Assembly (NCBI RefSeq): GCF_000971135.1
Contig: NZ_BBLW01000007.1
Coordinates: 156,742 to 220,741 of the forward strand
Source: Demequina phytophila
GTDB taxonomy: Bacteria > Actinomycetota > Actinomycetes > Actinomycetales > Demequinaceae
Length of the DNA: 64,000 nucleotides
Direction: 5' to 3'
How positions within the stretch are numbered: the stretch's first letter is position 1; every line of letters begins with the position of its first letter. The notes under the pieces are model-generated. The model had not been told where the DNA came from and searched no databases. It worked only from the letters and a program-made list of their open reading frames with translations. Of this stretch, positions 19,698 through 27,377 are shown piece by piece. The translations under genes and the position numbers were made by a program.

Positions 19698-19718
19698 GCG
19701 TCCGACAGGGACCGATGC

Positions 19719-21131
19719 TCAGTCGAGGTAGTCCCTCAGGACCTGCGAGCGCGACGGGTGACGCAGCTTCGACATGGTCTTGGACTCGATCTGGCGGATG
19801 CGCTCGCGCGTGACACCGAAGACGCGTCCGATCTCGTCGAGCGTCTTGGGCTGGCCGTCCGTGAGGCCGAAGCGCATGCCGACCACGCCGGCCTCGCGCT
19901 CGCTGAGCGTGTCCATGACCTTGCTCAGCTCCTCCTGGAGCAGCGTGAAGCCCACGGCGTCCGCGGGCACGACGGCCTCGGAGTCCTCGATGAGGTCGCC
20001 GAACTCGGAGTCGCCGTCCTCGCCCAGCGGGGTGTGGAGCGAGATGGGCTCGCGGCCGTACTTCTGGACCTCGACCACCTTCTCAGGGGTCATGTCGAGC
20101 TCCTTGGCGAGCTCCTCCGGGGTGGGCTCGCGGCCCAGGTCCTGGAGCATCTGACGCTGCACGCGGGCGAGCTTGTTGATGACCTCGACCATGTGGACCG
20201 GGATGCGGATGGTGCGCGCCTGGTCCGCCATCGCGCGGGTGATGGCCTGACGGATCCACCACGTCGCGTAGGTCGAGAACTTGTAGCCCTTGGTGTAGTC
20301 GAACTTCTCGACCGCGCGGATGAGACCGAGGTTGCCCTCCTGGATCAGGTCCAGGAACAGCATGCCGCGGCCCGTGTAGCGCTTGGCGAGCGAGACGACG
20401 AGGCGCAGGTTGGCCTCGAGCAGGTGGTTCTTGGCGTGACGGCCGTCGTTGGCGATCCACTCGAGCTCGCGGCGCAGCTTGGGGGCCAGCTTCTCGCCCG
20501 AGCCCAGCTTCTCCTCCGCGAACAGGCCCGCCTCGATGCGCTTGGCGAGGTCGACCTCCTGCTCGGCGTTGAGAAGAGCGACCTTGCCGATCTGCTTGAG
20601 GTAGTCCTTCACCGGGTCGGCGGTCGCGCCGGCGGTCATGACCTGCTGGACGGGGGCGTCGTCGTCGCCGGTGCCGAGGACGAATCCGCGGCTGTCGGAC
20701 TCCTCCTCCTTCTCGGCGGGCTTGGCGCCCTCGTCGGTGGAGTCGTCGGTGTCGAGGTCGGCGTCCTCGAGCTCGACCTCCTCGGCGTCCTCGTCCTCGG
20801 AGGCCTTCGCCTTGGCGGGAGCGGCCTTCGCGGTGGCCTTGGTCGCGCGCTTGGGTGCGGCCTTGCGTGCGGGCTTGGCGGTCGCCTCGGTGGTCTCCTC
20901 GACAGCCTCGTCGGCGGCCTTGGCGGCGCGCTTGGGTGCGGTCGTGGTGGAGGCCCCGGTGGACTTGGAAGCGGCTGCGGTAGTCGTGGCCTTCTCCTTC
21001 TCGGTTGAGCTGCCGACGGGCGGCAGTGAAGCGTGGGACGATGCGGGGGTTGCGGAAGCCGGACGACGGGCACCACCCGTCGGTACGACGACGGAACGAC
21101 CGTCGGCGCGACCCGGCTGCTTCGGCGACAC
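19719..21131 (-). CDS. sigA: primary RNA polymerase sigma factor (sigma-70 group 1)
   Basis: 470 residues. The first 150 are a low-complexity Lys/Ala/Thr-rich and then acidic extension, typical of actinobacterial primary sigma factors. Then region 1.2 ([20 protein letters not shown]), region 2 with the -10 recognition helix ([37 protein letters not shown]), region 3, and region 4 with the -35 helix-turn-helix ([20 protein letters not shown]). Ends in [10 protein letters not shown]. Recognises the TANNNT -10 boxes seen throughout this window. An AT-rich upstream segment may hold its promoter. Confidence 0.93.
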   Translation of the reverse strand: MSPKQPGRADGRSVVVPTGGARRPASATPASSHASLPPVGSSTEKEKATTTAAASKSTGASTTTAPKRAAKAADEAVEETTEATAKPARKAAPKRATKATAKAAPAKAKASEDEDAEEVELEDADLDTDDSTDEGAKPAEKEEESDSRGFVLGTGDDDAPVQQVMTAGATADPVKDYLKQIGKVALLNAEQEVDLAKRIEAGLFAEEKLGSGEKLAPKLRRELEWIANDGRHAKNHLLEANLRLVVSLAKRYTGRGMLFLDLIQEGNLGLIRAVEKFDYTKGYKFSTYATWWIRQAITRAMADQARTIRIPVHMVEVINKLARVQRQMLQDLGREPTPEELAKELDMTPEKVVEVQKYGREPISLHTPLGEDGDSEFGDLIEDSEAVVPADAVGFTLLQEELSKVMDTLSEREAGVVGMRFGLTDGQPKTLDEIGRVFGVTRERIRQIESKTMSKLRHPSRSQVLRDYLD

Positions 21132-21200
21132 GGCTACCCTCTCGACCTGTCACGGAGTGGATGGTGAGGCCCCGCTGATCGCCTCGCGCAAATCCATTAA

Positions 21201-21206
21201 ATTGTA
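21201..21206 (-). promoter_or_regulatory. candidate -10 box of sigA
   Basis: TACAAT on the complement within an unusually AT-rich stretch, 70 bp before the sigA ATG. No good -35 at 16-18 bp was found, so this is tentative. Confidence 0.35.
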
Positions 21207-21238
21207 ACGCCCACCGCAAGCGAATCGTTCCGCGACAC

Positions 21239-22243
21239 TCACGCGGCCTCACCCTGCGGGTCCCGGCCGGCAGCGCCGATGAGAGCGAGCACGAGCAGCG
21301 CGAGACGATACCCGGGATCGTGATCGAGCGCGACCGCGCACCACGCGCGGGCGACTCCCGGCGACTCGTCCCACCATGCCATGACCGCGAGCGTGGCAGC
21401 GGCGGGCGCGCACAGGCGCCTTGGCGCGTGCTCGAGGATCGCCTCGAGCAGGCGTCGCGCGGCCTCCACTCGGGACGCCACGGGACTGTGCGACGGTCGC
21501 AGCCCGTCCCCGAGCGCCGCCGCGATGGCGGCGGAGTCCCGTCCCGCGAGCGCATCACGCACCGCGCGGCCGGAGCGCGGAAGGAGGGCGAGCAGCAGCG
21601 CGTCCCGGACGCGCACGTCGCCGAGCGCGGCCGCCAGCCGGCCGAGCGGAGCGGGCCCGTCCGCCCCGTGCGCGAGCGCGTCACGCCAGTGCGCGGCGCT
21701 CGCCTCGCGCCACGCCGCCTCTCCCTGATCGCGGCGAGCCTCCCACCGTCGCGCGGCTCGACCGACGAGCCGGCGCTCCGCGGCCGGCGCGCGTGAGGCA
21801 CCCGGGTCCACGGCGTCGCCGGACGCCCGCGGCGGCCCCGAGGTCGCGGCGGGCACGGCGCGGCCGCCGGGCGGGCAGCACCGCGGGTCCTCGCAGCCCG
21901 GGTTGTAGTAGCGGCCGCCGCTCACCATCCATGCCTCGACGGCCGCGACGGTGTCCTCCAGCGCGTCGACCGCGGTCGCGAGCGCGAGGCACCCCCGGTC
22001 CTCGTCCTCCGTGTACGCGAGCACGACCGCGCGGCGGGCACCCTCGCGCATGGCGGCCCATCCGAGGTCGTGAGCGGCCAGCGAAGCCTCGTCGTTGACC
22101 AGGTCCCACACGTCGAGGCGGAGGATCGCACCCACCTCCCCGCGTTCGCGGAGCAGCACCGTCACCACGCTCTCGCGCGGTTCGAAGCCGAGCAGGGTGG
22201 GCAGCAGGGAGGCGAGCTCGCCGGGTCCGGTGATCACTGTCAT
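21239..22243 (-). CDS. DUF4192 family protein
   Basis: 334 residues; N-terminus MTVITGPGELASLLPTLLGF followed by RESVVTVLL matches DUF4192, an actinobacterial family of unknown function that is usually found near sigA. A central insert carries CEDPRCCPPGG, a short cysteine cluster that might bind metal. The C-terminal third is helical, with AAATLAVMAWWDESPGVARAW. The start ATG follows a GACGCT hexamer by 6 nt (GGAGCC), a leaderless-type layout that also reads as a weak Shine-Dalgarno. Confidence 0.85.
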   Translation of the reverse strand: MTVITGPGELASLLPTLLGFEPRESVVTVLLRERGEVGAILRLDVWDLVNDEASLAAHDLGWAAMREGARRAVVLAYTEDEDRGCLALATAVDALEDTVAAVEAWMVSGGRYYNPGCEDPRCCPPGGRAVPAATSGPPRASGDAVDPGASRAPAAERRLVGRAARRWEARRDQGEAAWREASAAHWRDALAHGADGPAPLGRLAAALGDVRVRDALLLALLPRSGRAVRDALAGRDSAAIAAALGDGLRPSHSPVASRVEAARRLLEAILEHAPRRLCAPAAATLAVMAWWDESPGVARAWCAVALDHDPGYRLALLVLALIGAAGRDPQGEAA

Positions 22244-22356
22244 GGCTCCAGCGTCAGCGCGCGGTGCCGGCGCGGCACCGGCCGGCCCCACATCTGTGGA
22301 CGACCCGCGCACGGGAGGGCACTGGGGACATCCGCCCCGACCCCTACGCTGATCGC

Positions 22357-23412
22357 ATGCACCCGACCGTCGAGGATCCCCGCGCCGCGATCGCCGATCA
22401 CACCGCCCGCCTGCTCGCGTGGGCCGCCGCATCGATGGCGCCCGCGCGGGAGGCGGCGCGTGATATCGCCGAACGGCTCGCCGTCTCGTCGGAGGGCGGG
22501 AAGGCCTTCCGTGGGCGCCTGCTGCTCGCGACGTTCGACGCATGCTCCGGGACCGACAGCGACGCCGCCCTGGGCCTCGCCGCCTCGCTCGAGCTGTTCC
22601 AGACCGCGGCGCTCCTGCACGACGACGTGCTCGACGGCTCGGACACCCGTCGCGGGCGGCCCGCCGCGCACCGCGTGTTCGAGCACCAGCACCGTGCCGC
22701 GGGCTGGCACGGCGACCCGGAGGCGTACGGGCGAGCGGGCGCGATCCTTTCCGGGGACGTCGCGCTCATCGCGGCGCAGCGCGGCGCGACGCTGGCCGCG
22801 CGGCGCGTCGGCGACCTCGTCTCCGACCTCTTCGACGAGATGGCGGCCCTGGTGACCGCGGGCCAGCATCTCGACATGCGGGTCGCGGTGTCGCCGATGG
22901 ACGATCTCGGGGCGCTCGAGTCGGACATCCGCACGATCATGCGCGCCAAGACCGCCTCCTACACCGCCGAGTTCCCGCTCGCGCTCGGCGCCGCTGCGGC
23001 GGGGGCGAGCCCCGCCACCGTGGCCAGGCTGCGCGCCGCGGGCATCCCTCTGGGACTCGCGTTCCAGCTCCGCGACGACGTCCTGGGCCTCACGGGCGCG
23101 TCGGAGGTCACCGGCAAGCCCGTGGGCGACGACCTGCGCGAGGGGAAGCGCACGCTGCTCGTCTGGCACGCCGTGGCGCACGGTTCCGCCGCGCAGCGCG
23201 ACGCGGTGCTCGCGGTGCTCGGCAGGGCGGACGCCACCGCGGCGCAGATCGACGTCGCGGTCGAGGCGATCGCCGCTTCCGGCTCGCTCGAGGCGGTCGA
23301 GCGGCAGATCACGGCCCACGCGGCCACCGCGCGCAGCGCCCTCACCGAGGCGCTGGCGGACGCGGATCCGGTGCTCGGCCTGATCGACGCGGCCGTGCAC
23401 CGCAGCGCCTGA
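22357..23412 (+). CDS. polyprenyl (geranylgeranyl-type) diphosphate synthase
   Basis: 351 residues, trans-isoprenyl synthase fold. First aspartate-rich motif LLHDDVLDGSDTRRG near residue 86 and second motif FQLRDDVLG near 241, with GKPVGDDLREGKRT after it. Condenses isopentenyl diphosphate units to make a prenyl diphosphate for quinones, carotenoids or lipid carriers; chain length cannot be fixed from the sequence. The start at 22357 lies 6 nt after TACGCT (22345-22350), a leaderless arrangement; an upstream in-frame ATG would precede that promoter. Same relative place as idsA2 (Rv2173) in M. tuberculosis. Confidence 0.88.
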   Translation: MHPTVEDPRAAIADHTARLLAWAAASMAPAREAARDIAERLAVSSEGGKAFRGRLLLATFDACSGTDSDAALGLAASLELFQTAALLHDDVLDGSDTRRGRPAAHRVFEHQHRAAGWHGDPEAYGRAGAILSGDVALIAAQRGATLAARRVGDLVSDLFDEMAALVTAGQHLDMRVAVSPMDDLGALESDIRTIMRAKTASYTAEFPLALGAAAAGASPATVARLRAAGIPLGLAFQLRDDVLGLTGASEVTGKPVGDDLREGKRTLLVWHAVAHGSAAQRDAVLAVLGRADATAAQIDVAVEAIAASGSLEAVERQITAHAATARSALTEALADADPVLGLIDAAVHRSA

Positions 23413-23436
23413 CCGCCGCCGGGACCGCCCGCGCGG

Positions 23437-23787
23437 CTACAGCAGGGTCTGCGCGATCCGGCGCACGTGCGCCCGACGGCCCTCGCGCAACGCGTCGAGC
23501 GGGCTCATGCCCAGCTCGGGCTCGTCGGTCATCAGCCAGTCGGCGCACTCCGCGTCGTCCATGCCCGCGTCCCGCAGCAGCGTGAGCGTGCCGTGAAGGG
23601 TGTGGACGATCTCGGGTCCCCGCTCGCCGTCGACGATCACGCCGGCCGGGATCTGCAGGGTCTGCCGCTCGCCGCGGCGCACGGCGAGGAGCTGCCCCTC
23701 GCGGAGCATCTCCCTCACCTTGCTCGCCGTGGTGGCGAGGCGGTCGGCGAAGTCGGGCACGGTGAGCCAGGCGGCGTCGTCGGTCAT
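23437..23787 (-). CDS. Rv2175c-family DNA-binding protein
   Basis: 116 residues. N-terminal winged-helix/HTH: WLTVPDFADRLATTASKVRE, then LREGQLLAVRRGERQTLQIP; a helical C-terminal domain with LTLLRDAGMDDAECADWL. In M. tuberculosis Rv2175c is a DNA-binding substrate of the kinase PknL. Here the PASTA kinase gene also lies nearby (25320), so the same relation is plausible. The start is 6 nt after TACCCT (23794-23799 on the complement), a leaderless promoter. Confidence 0.85.
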   Translation of the reverse strand: MTDDAAWLTVPDFADRLATTASKVREMLREGQLLAVRRGERQTLQIPAGVIVDGERGPEIVHTLHGTLTLLRDAGMDDAECADWLMTDEPELGMSPLDALREGRRAHVRRIAQTLL

Positions 23788-23846
23788 GGCTCCAGGGTAC
23801 TGAGAACCGCGACCACCCTTGCGACCGGGGCGGACCGCGGGTTACG

Positions 23847-23871
23847 GTCACATTTGTCACATGTGTCACAT
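23847..23871 (+). promoter_or_regulatory. triple direct repeat GTCACAT upstream of the LysM hydrolase gene
   Basis: Three exact GTCACAT copies at 23847, 23856 and 23865 (9-bp period), just upstream of the LysM/transglycosylase start at 23901. GTCAC-type direct repeats are known for the response regulator MtrA at cell-wall hydrolase promoters, although with a different spacing, so MtrA control is inference. Confidence 0.5.
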
Positions 23872-23900
23872 CATCCCCATCCCTCACATCGGAGGCACCC

Positions 23901-25220
23901 ATGGCAGCGTCGAGCACCTCGATCCCCGCGGGCCGGGCCCTCACCACGGCCGCGATCGTCACCGCGCTCGGGTTCACCACCGCCGCACCGGCGGTCGCGG
24001 ACGAGCGCCACCGCGTCAGGGAGGGTGACACGGTCTCCGACCTCGCGCAGCGCTACGGCAGCACCATCCCTGCGATCGTCGCGGCCAACGACCTGGACGC
24101 GCGCGCCACCATCTACGTGGGGACCACCGTCACGGTGCCGACCAAGGGCGGCACCGCCTCCCGGACCACCACGACGCTCTCCGCCACCTACACGGTGAAG
24201 GCGGGCGACACGCTGTCCGCGATCGCGCAGCGCCACGGCACCACCGTCGCCGCCCTCGCGCGCGACAACTCGCTCGCGAACGCGGCGCTCATCTACCCCG
24301 GGCAGCGCCTCACGATCGGCGGCTCGGGCGCGCGGTCCACGGTGTCGAAGGCGCCCTCCCGTCCCACCGGCGCGACGCACACGGTCGAGCCGGGCGACAC
24401 GCTCTCGGAGCTCGCGCAGCGCCACGGCACCACGGTGGCCGCCATCGCCCGCGCCAACCACCTGCCGAACGCGTCGTACATCGCGGTCGGGCAGCGGCTC
24501 ACCATCCCCGGCTCGGGCACCTCGTCGTCGGCGACCTCGTCGAAGCCGTCGACCTCCGCGACCACCAGCGCCGCCACGGTCTACACCGTCCGCTCCGGCG
24601 ACACCCTGTCCGCGATCGCGCAACGCCACGGAACCACCGTCGCCGCCCTCGCGCGCACCAACACGCTCGCGAACGCGTCGACCATCTACGTGGGCCAGCG
24701 CCTGCGCATCAGCGGCGCGAAGCCCACCTCCGGCCTGGTGGGCGACACGTTCGCGGGACGCACCTACGCGCGCGACATCGTGTCGGCCGCGAACGTCAAC
24801 AAGGCGACCCTCCTCGCGCGCTCGGTGCCATCGCGCGAGAGCATGCAGGCGCTGGTGATCGCCACCGCCCGCCGCCACGGGGTCGACCCCGCGCTCGCGC
24901 AGGCCATCTCCTACCAGGAGTCGGGCTTCGACATGCGTGCCGTCTCCCCCGCCAACGCCGTGGGCGTCATGCAGGTCATCCCCACGTCCGGCGACTGGGC
25001 CTCCGACATGGCGGGGCGCCGCCTGGACCTGCTCGACGCCGAGGACAACGTCACGGCGGGCGTGCTGATCCTGCGATACCTCACCCGCTCGTTCAGCAAG
25101 GTGGACGATGCGATCGCCGGCTACTACCAGGGCGCCGCCGCGGTGCGGGATCACGGCTACCACGCGGACACGGTCGGCTACGTGGCCAGCGTGAAGGCCC
25201 TCATGACCCGGTTCCGGTGA
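23901..25220 (+). CDS. secreted LysM lytic transglycosylase
   Basis: 439 residues. Sec signal peptide (hydrophobic core ALTTAAIVTALGFTTAAPAVA, cleavage near residue 34). Four LysM peptidoglycan-binding repeats, each with a GDTxSxxAQRxGxT core, are joined by Ser/Thr linkers. The C-terminal domain is an SLT lysozyme-like fold with the catalytic glutamate in AISYQESGFDMRAVSP and then GVMQVIPTSGDWAS. Likely cleaves glycan strands during growth. A GGAGG ribosome-binding site precedes the ATG. The third and fourth repeats are very similar in DNA, suggesting recent duplication. Confidence 0.9.
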   Translation: MAASSTSIPAGRALTTAAIVTALGFTTAAPAVADERHRVREGDTVSDLAQRYGSTIPAIVAANDLDARATIYVGTTVTVPTKGGTASRTTTTLSATYTVKAGDTLSAIAQRHGTTVAALARDNSLANAALIYPGQRLTIGGSGARSTVSKAPSRPTGATHTVEPGDTLSELAQRHGTTVAAIARANHLPNASYIAVGQRLTIPGSGTSSSATSSKPSTSATTSAATVYTVRSGDTLSAIAQRHGTTVAALARTNTLANASTIYVGQRLRISGAKPTSGLVGDTFAGRTYARDIVSAANVNKATLLARSVPSRESMQALVIATARRHGVDPALAQAISYQESGFDMRAVSPANAVGVMQVIPTSGDWASDMAGRRLDLLDAEDNVTAGVLILRYLTRSFSKVDDAIAGYYQGAAAVRDHGYHADTVGYVASVKALMTRFR

Positions 25221-25243
25221 CCCGACCGCCCCGCGCACCCGCA

Positions 25244-25254
25244 GCATCGTCCCC
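25244..25254 (-). repeat. dispersed 10-mer GGGACGATGC, intergenic copy
   Basis: Complement-strand copy (reads GCATCGTCCCC on +) in the gap after the LysM gene. Confidence 0.7.
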
Positions 25255-25260
25255 CCTGGT

Positions 25261-25285
25261 CGCGGCGCGCCGTCGGGGCGCCGCG
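25261..25285 (+). terminator. probable terminator after the LysM transglycosylase gene
   Basis: Arms CGCGGCGC (25261-25268) and GCGCCGCG (25278-25285) form a GC hairpin without U-tract between the LysM gene and the kinase promoter. Confidence 0.5.
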
Positions 25286-25306
25286 GGACCGGTTCCGCGG
25301 TCAGCC

Positions 25307-25312
25307 TAGAAT
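25307..25312 (+). promoter_or_regulatory. -10 box TAGAAT of the PASTA kinase gene
   Basis: TAGAAT ends 7 nt before the GTG at 25320. The ATG at 25311 overlaps this box, so it cannot be the start if the box is used. Confidence 0.6.
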
Positions 25313-25319
25313 GTTCACC

Positions 25320-27278
25320 GTGTCAGACACCCTCACCGACCCGCTCCTCGGCCGCGTCATCGACGGCCGCTACGAGGTGCGCGAGCGGGTCGCGGCGGGT
25401 GGCATGGCGACCGTCTACCTCGCTTTCGACCGGCGCCTCGAGCGCGACGTCGCCCTCAAGGTGATGCACCGCCACCTCGAGGTGGACCCCAACTCGCGCG
25501 AGTTCGTCGCCCGGTTCCGCCGCGAGGCGAAGGCCGCGGCACGGCTCACGCACCCCGGCGTGGTCCGCGTCTACGACCAGGGCATCGACGAGGACGTCTC
25601 GTACCTCACCATGGAGTACGTCGAGGGCGAGAACCTGCGCGAACGCATGGCCCACACCGGACCGCTGTCGCTGCGCGAGTCCCTCACCACGGTCGAGCAC
25701 GTCCTCGACGCGCTCGCGTCGGCGCACCGCCTGGGCCTGGTCCACCAGGACGTGAAGCCGGAGAACGTGCTGATCGGCGAGGACGGTCGTCCACGCGTCG
25801 CGGACTTCGGGCTCGCGCGCGCCGTCACCGAGGTCACGTCGTCCACGTCGGGCACCATCCTGGGCACCGTCGCATACCTGGGCCCCGAGCTCATCACGAG
25901 CGGCGTCTCCGACGCGCGCACCGACGTGTACGCCAGCGGCGTGCTGCTGTACGAGATGATCACCGGCCGCCAGCCCCACACCGGCACCACCGCCATCCAG
26001 GTCGCCACCAAGCACGTCCACGAGGACATCCCGGCGCCGTCGACCGTGGTCGCGTGGCTGCCGCCCGAGATCGACGAGCTCGTCGCCTCGCTCACCGCAC
26101 GCGAACCCGACGCCCGGCCCGCCGACGCCGGCGATGCGCTGCAGGCGGTGCGCCGCACCGCGGGCCTGCTCGACGATCCGACGCTCGACCGCCGCGCCGA
26201 CCCGCCGTCGGGGTCGACCGTCGCGGTGCGCGACTCCGACGCCACCACGGTGCTCGCGGCCACGCCGGCTGGCGCCACCGTGGCGCTGCCGATCGGGCTC
26301 GGCCACCCGTTCCCCGCGGTCGGCACCGAGCTCGCGGCGCTGCCCGACGACGACCCGGAGGCGAAGTCCCCCGTGCGCACCGACCGGCGCGCCGGCTGGT
26401 GGATCGCCGCGATCGTGGTCGCGGTGGTCGTGCTCGGCGGCGGCGGGCTGTGGTGGTACAACTCGATCGGCCCCGGCGCGTACACGACCGTGCCGTCCGT
26501 GACCGCGGAGACGCAGGCGGATGCCGTCCGGCTGCTCGAGGGCGCCGGCCTGGTCCCCGACATCACGAAGGTGTTCGACGACGACATCGCCGAGGGCATC
26601 GTGATCGGCACCGATCCGACGGCGCAGGCGCGCATCCTCGAGGGCGGCACCGTCGGGGTCACCGTGTCGAAGGGCCCCCGCATGACCACGGTGCCCAAGC
26701 TCGTGGGCACCTCGCAGGACGAGGCCGAGTCGCAGCTCGCGGAGCTCGAGCTTCCCCTCGGAGAGGTCACCGCCGCGCATTCGGACACGGTGCCCGCGGG
26801 ACAGGTGATGTCGATCTCACCCAAGGCCGGCCAGAGCGTCCGCCACGACACCCCGGTGGACCTCAAGGTGTCCGACGGACCGGCCCCCATCGACTTCCCG
26901 GACGTGTCCGGCATGACCGAGGACGAGGCACGCGCCCTGCTCGAGGGCGACTACGCGCTCACCGTCATCGTCGAGCACGCCCGCACCGAGGACGCAGCCA
27001 AGGGCGAGGTGTTCCTGCAGAGCCCCGAGGCCGGGGCCGCCGGTCACCGGCTCGACTCGATCACGATCACCGTCTCCGACGGACCACCGCTGGTGACCGT
27101 CGACGACTACGTCGGCATGAAGGTGCAGCAGGCGGAGAAGGCAGCCGAGGCCGACGGCCTCGAGGTGCAGCTCTACCCGTTCTGGCCGTGGAGCTCGAAA
27201 GGCGGCGTGGTCGACCAGTCGATCGTCCCGGGCAACCAGGTCGAGCGCGGCACCACCATCACGTTCAAGTACAACTGA
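25320..27278 (+). CDS. PASTA-domain Ser/Thr protein kinase (PknL/PknB-type)
   Basis: 652 residues. Cytoplasmic kinase domain: Gly-loop VAAGGMATVYLAFD, ATP-lysine in VALKVMHRH, catalytic loop VHQDVKPENVL, metal-binding VADFGLA, then TVAYLGPE. Single membrane span WWIAAIVVAVVVLGGGGLWWY, then four extracellular PASTA repeats (VPSVTAETQADAVRLL, VPKLVGTSQDEAESQL, FPDVSGMTEDEARALL, VDDYVGMKVQQAEKAA). The HRD arginine is replaced by Gln (HQD), so it is a non-RD kinase. PASTA kinases sense muropeptides or lipid II and control wall synthesis. Position beside the Rv2175c and DAHP synthase genes matches pknL. Start: GTG 7 nt after TAGAAT. Confidence 0.9.
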   Translation: MSDTLTDPLLGRVIDGRYEVRERVAAGGMATVYLAFDRRLERDVALKVMHRHLEVDPNSREFVARFRREAKAAARLTHPGVVRVYDQGIDEDVSYLTMEYVEGENLRERMAHTGPLSLRESLTTVEHVLDALASAHRLGLVHQDVKPENVLIGEDGRPRVADFGLARAVTEVTSSTSGTILGTVAYLGPELITSGVSDARTDVYASGVLLYEMITGRQPHTGTTAIQVATKHVHEDIPAPSTVVAWLPPEIDELVASLTAREPDARPADAGDALQAVRRTAGLLDDPTLDRRADPPSGSTVAVRDSDATTVLAATPAGATVALPIGLGHPFPAVGTELAALPDDDPEAKSPVRTDRRAGWWIAAIVVAVVVLGGGGLWWYNSIGPGAYTTVPSVTAETQADAVRLLEGAGLVPDITKVFDDDIAEGIVIGTDPTAQARILEGGTVGVTVSKGPRMTTVPKLVGTSQDEAESQLAELELPLGEVTAAHSDTVPAGQVMSISPKAGQSVRHDTPVDLKVSDGPAPIDFPDVSGMTEDEARALLEGDYALTVIVEHARTEDAAKGEVFLQSPEAGAAGHRLDSITITVSDGPPLVTVDDYVGMKVQQAEKAAEADGLEVQLYPFWPWSSKGGVVDQSIVPGNQVERGTTITFKYN

Positions 27279-27284
27279 TCCGCG

Positions 27285-27295
27285 GCATCGTCCCC
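27285..27295 (-). repeat. dispersed 10-mer, left arm of an inverted pair
   Basis: GCATCGTCCCC, 6 bp after the kinase stop. Together with 27362-27372 it forms an 11-bp perfect inverted pair flanking the terminator. Confidence 0.7.
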
Positions 27296-27330
27296 GCCGC
27301 TCCCCCGCCGTCCCGGGCCGGAACGCCGAA

Positions 27331-27360
27331 CGCCCCGCCCCGGATGACCGGGACGGGGCG
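27331..27360. terminator. bidirectional terminator between the kinase and DAHP synthase genes
   Basis: Arms CGCCCCGCCCCGG (27331-27343) and CCGGGACGGGGCG (27348-27360), 12 of 13 paired, 4-nt loop ATGA, between two convergent genes. Confidence 0.75.
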
Positions 27361-27361
27361 T

Positions 27362-27373
27362 GGGGACGATGCG
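27362..27373 (+). repeat. dispersed 10-mer, right arm of an inverted pair
   Basis: GGGGACGATGCG immediately after the terminator hairpin, 5 bp before the DAHP synthase stop codon. Confidence 0.7.
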
Positions 27374-27377
27374 CGGG

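Noticed and set aside
23821..23900. c-di-AMP riboswitch upstream of the LysM hydrolase gene
   Set aside because: The leader is too short and has no ydaO-like structure; only the GTCACAT repeats are seen.
25311..25319. ATG at 25311 as start of the PASTA kinase
   Set aside because: It overlaps the TAGAAT -10 box, and the GTG at 25320 fits the leaderless spacing seen in neighbouring genes.
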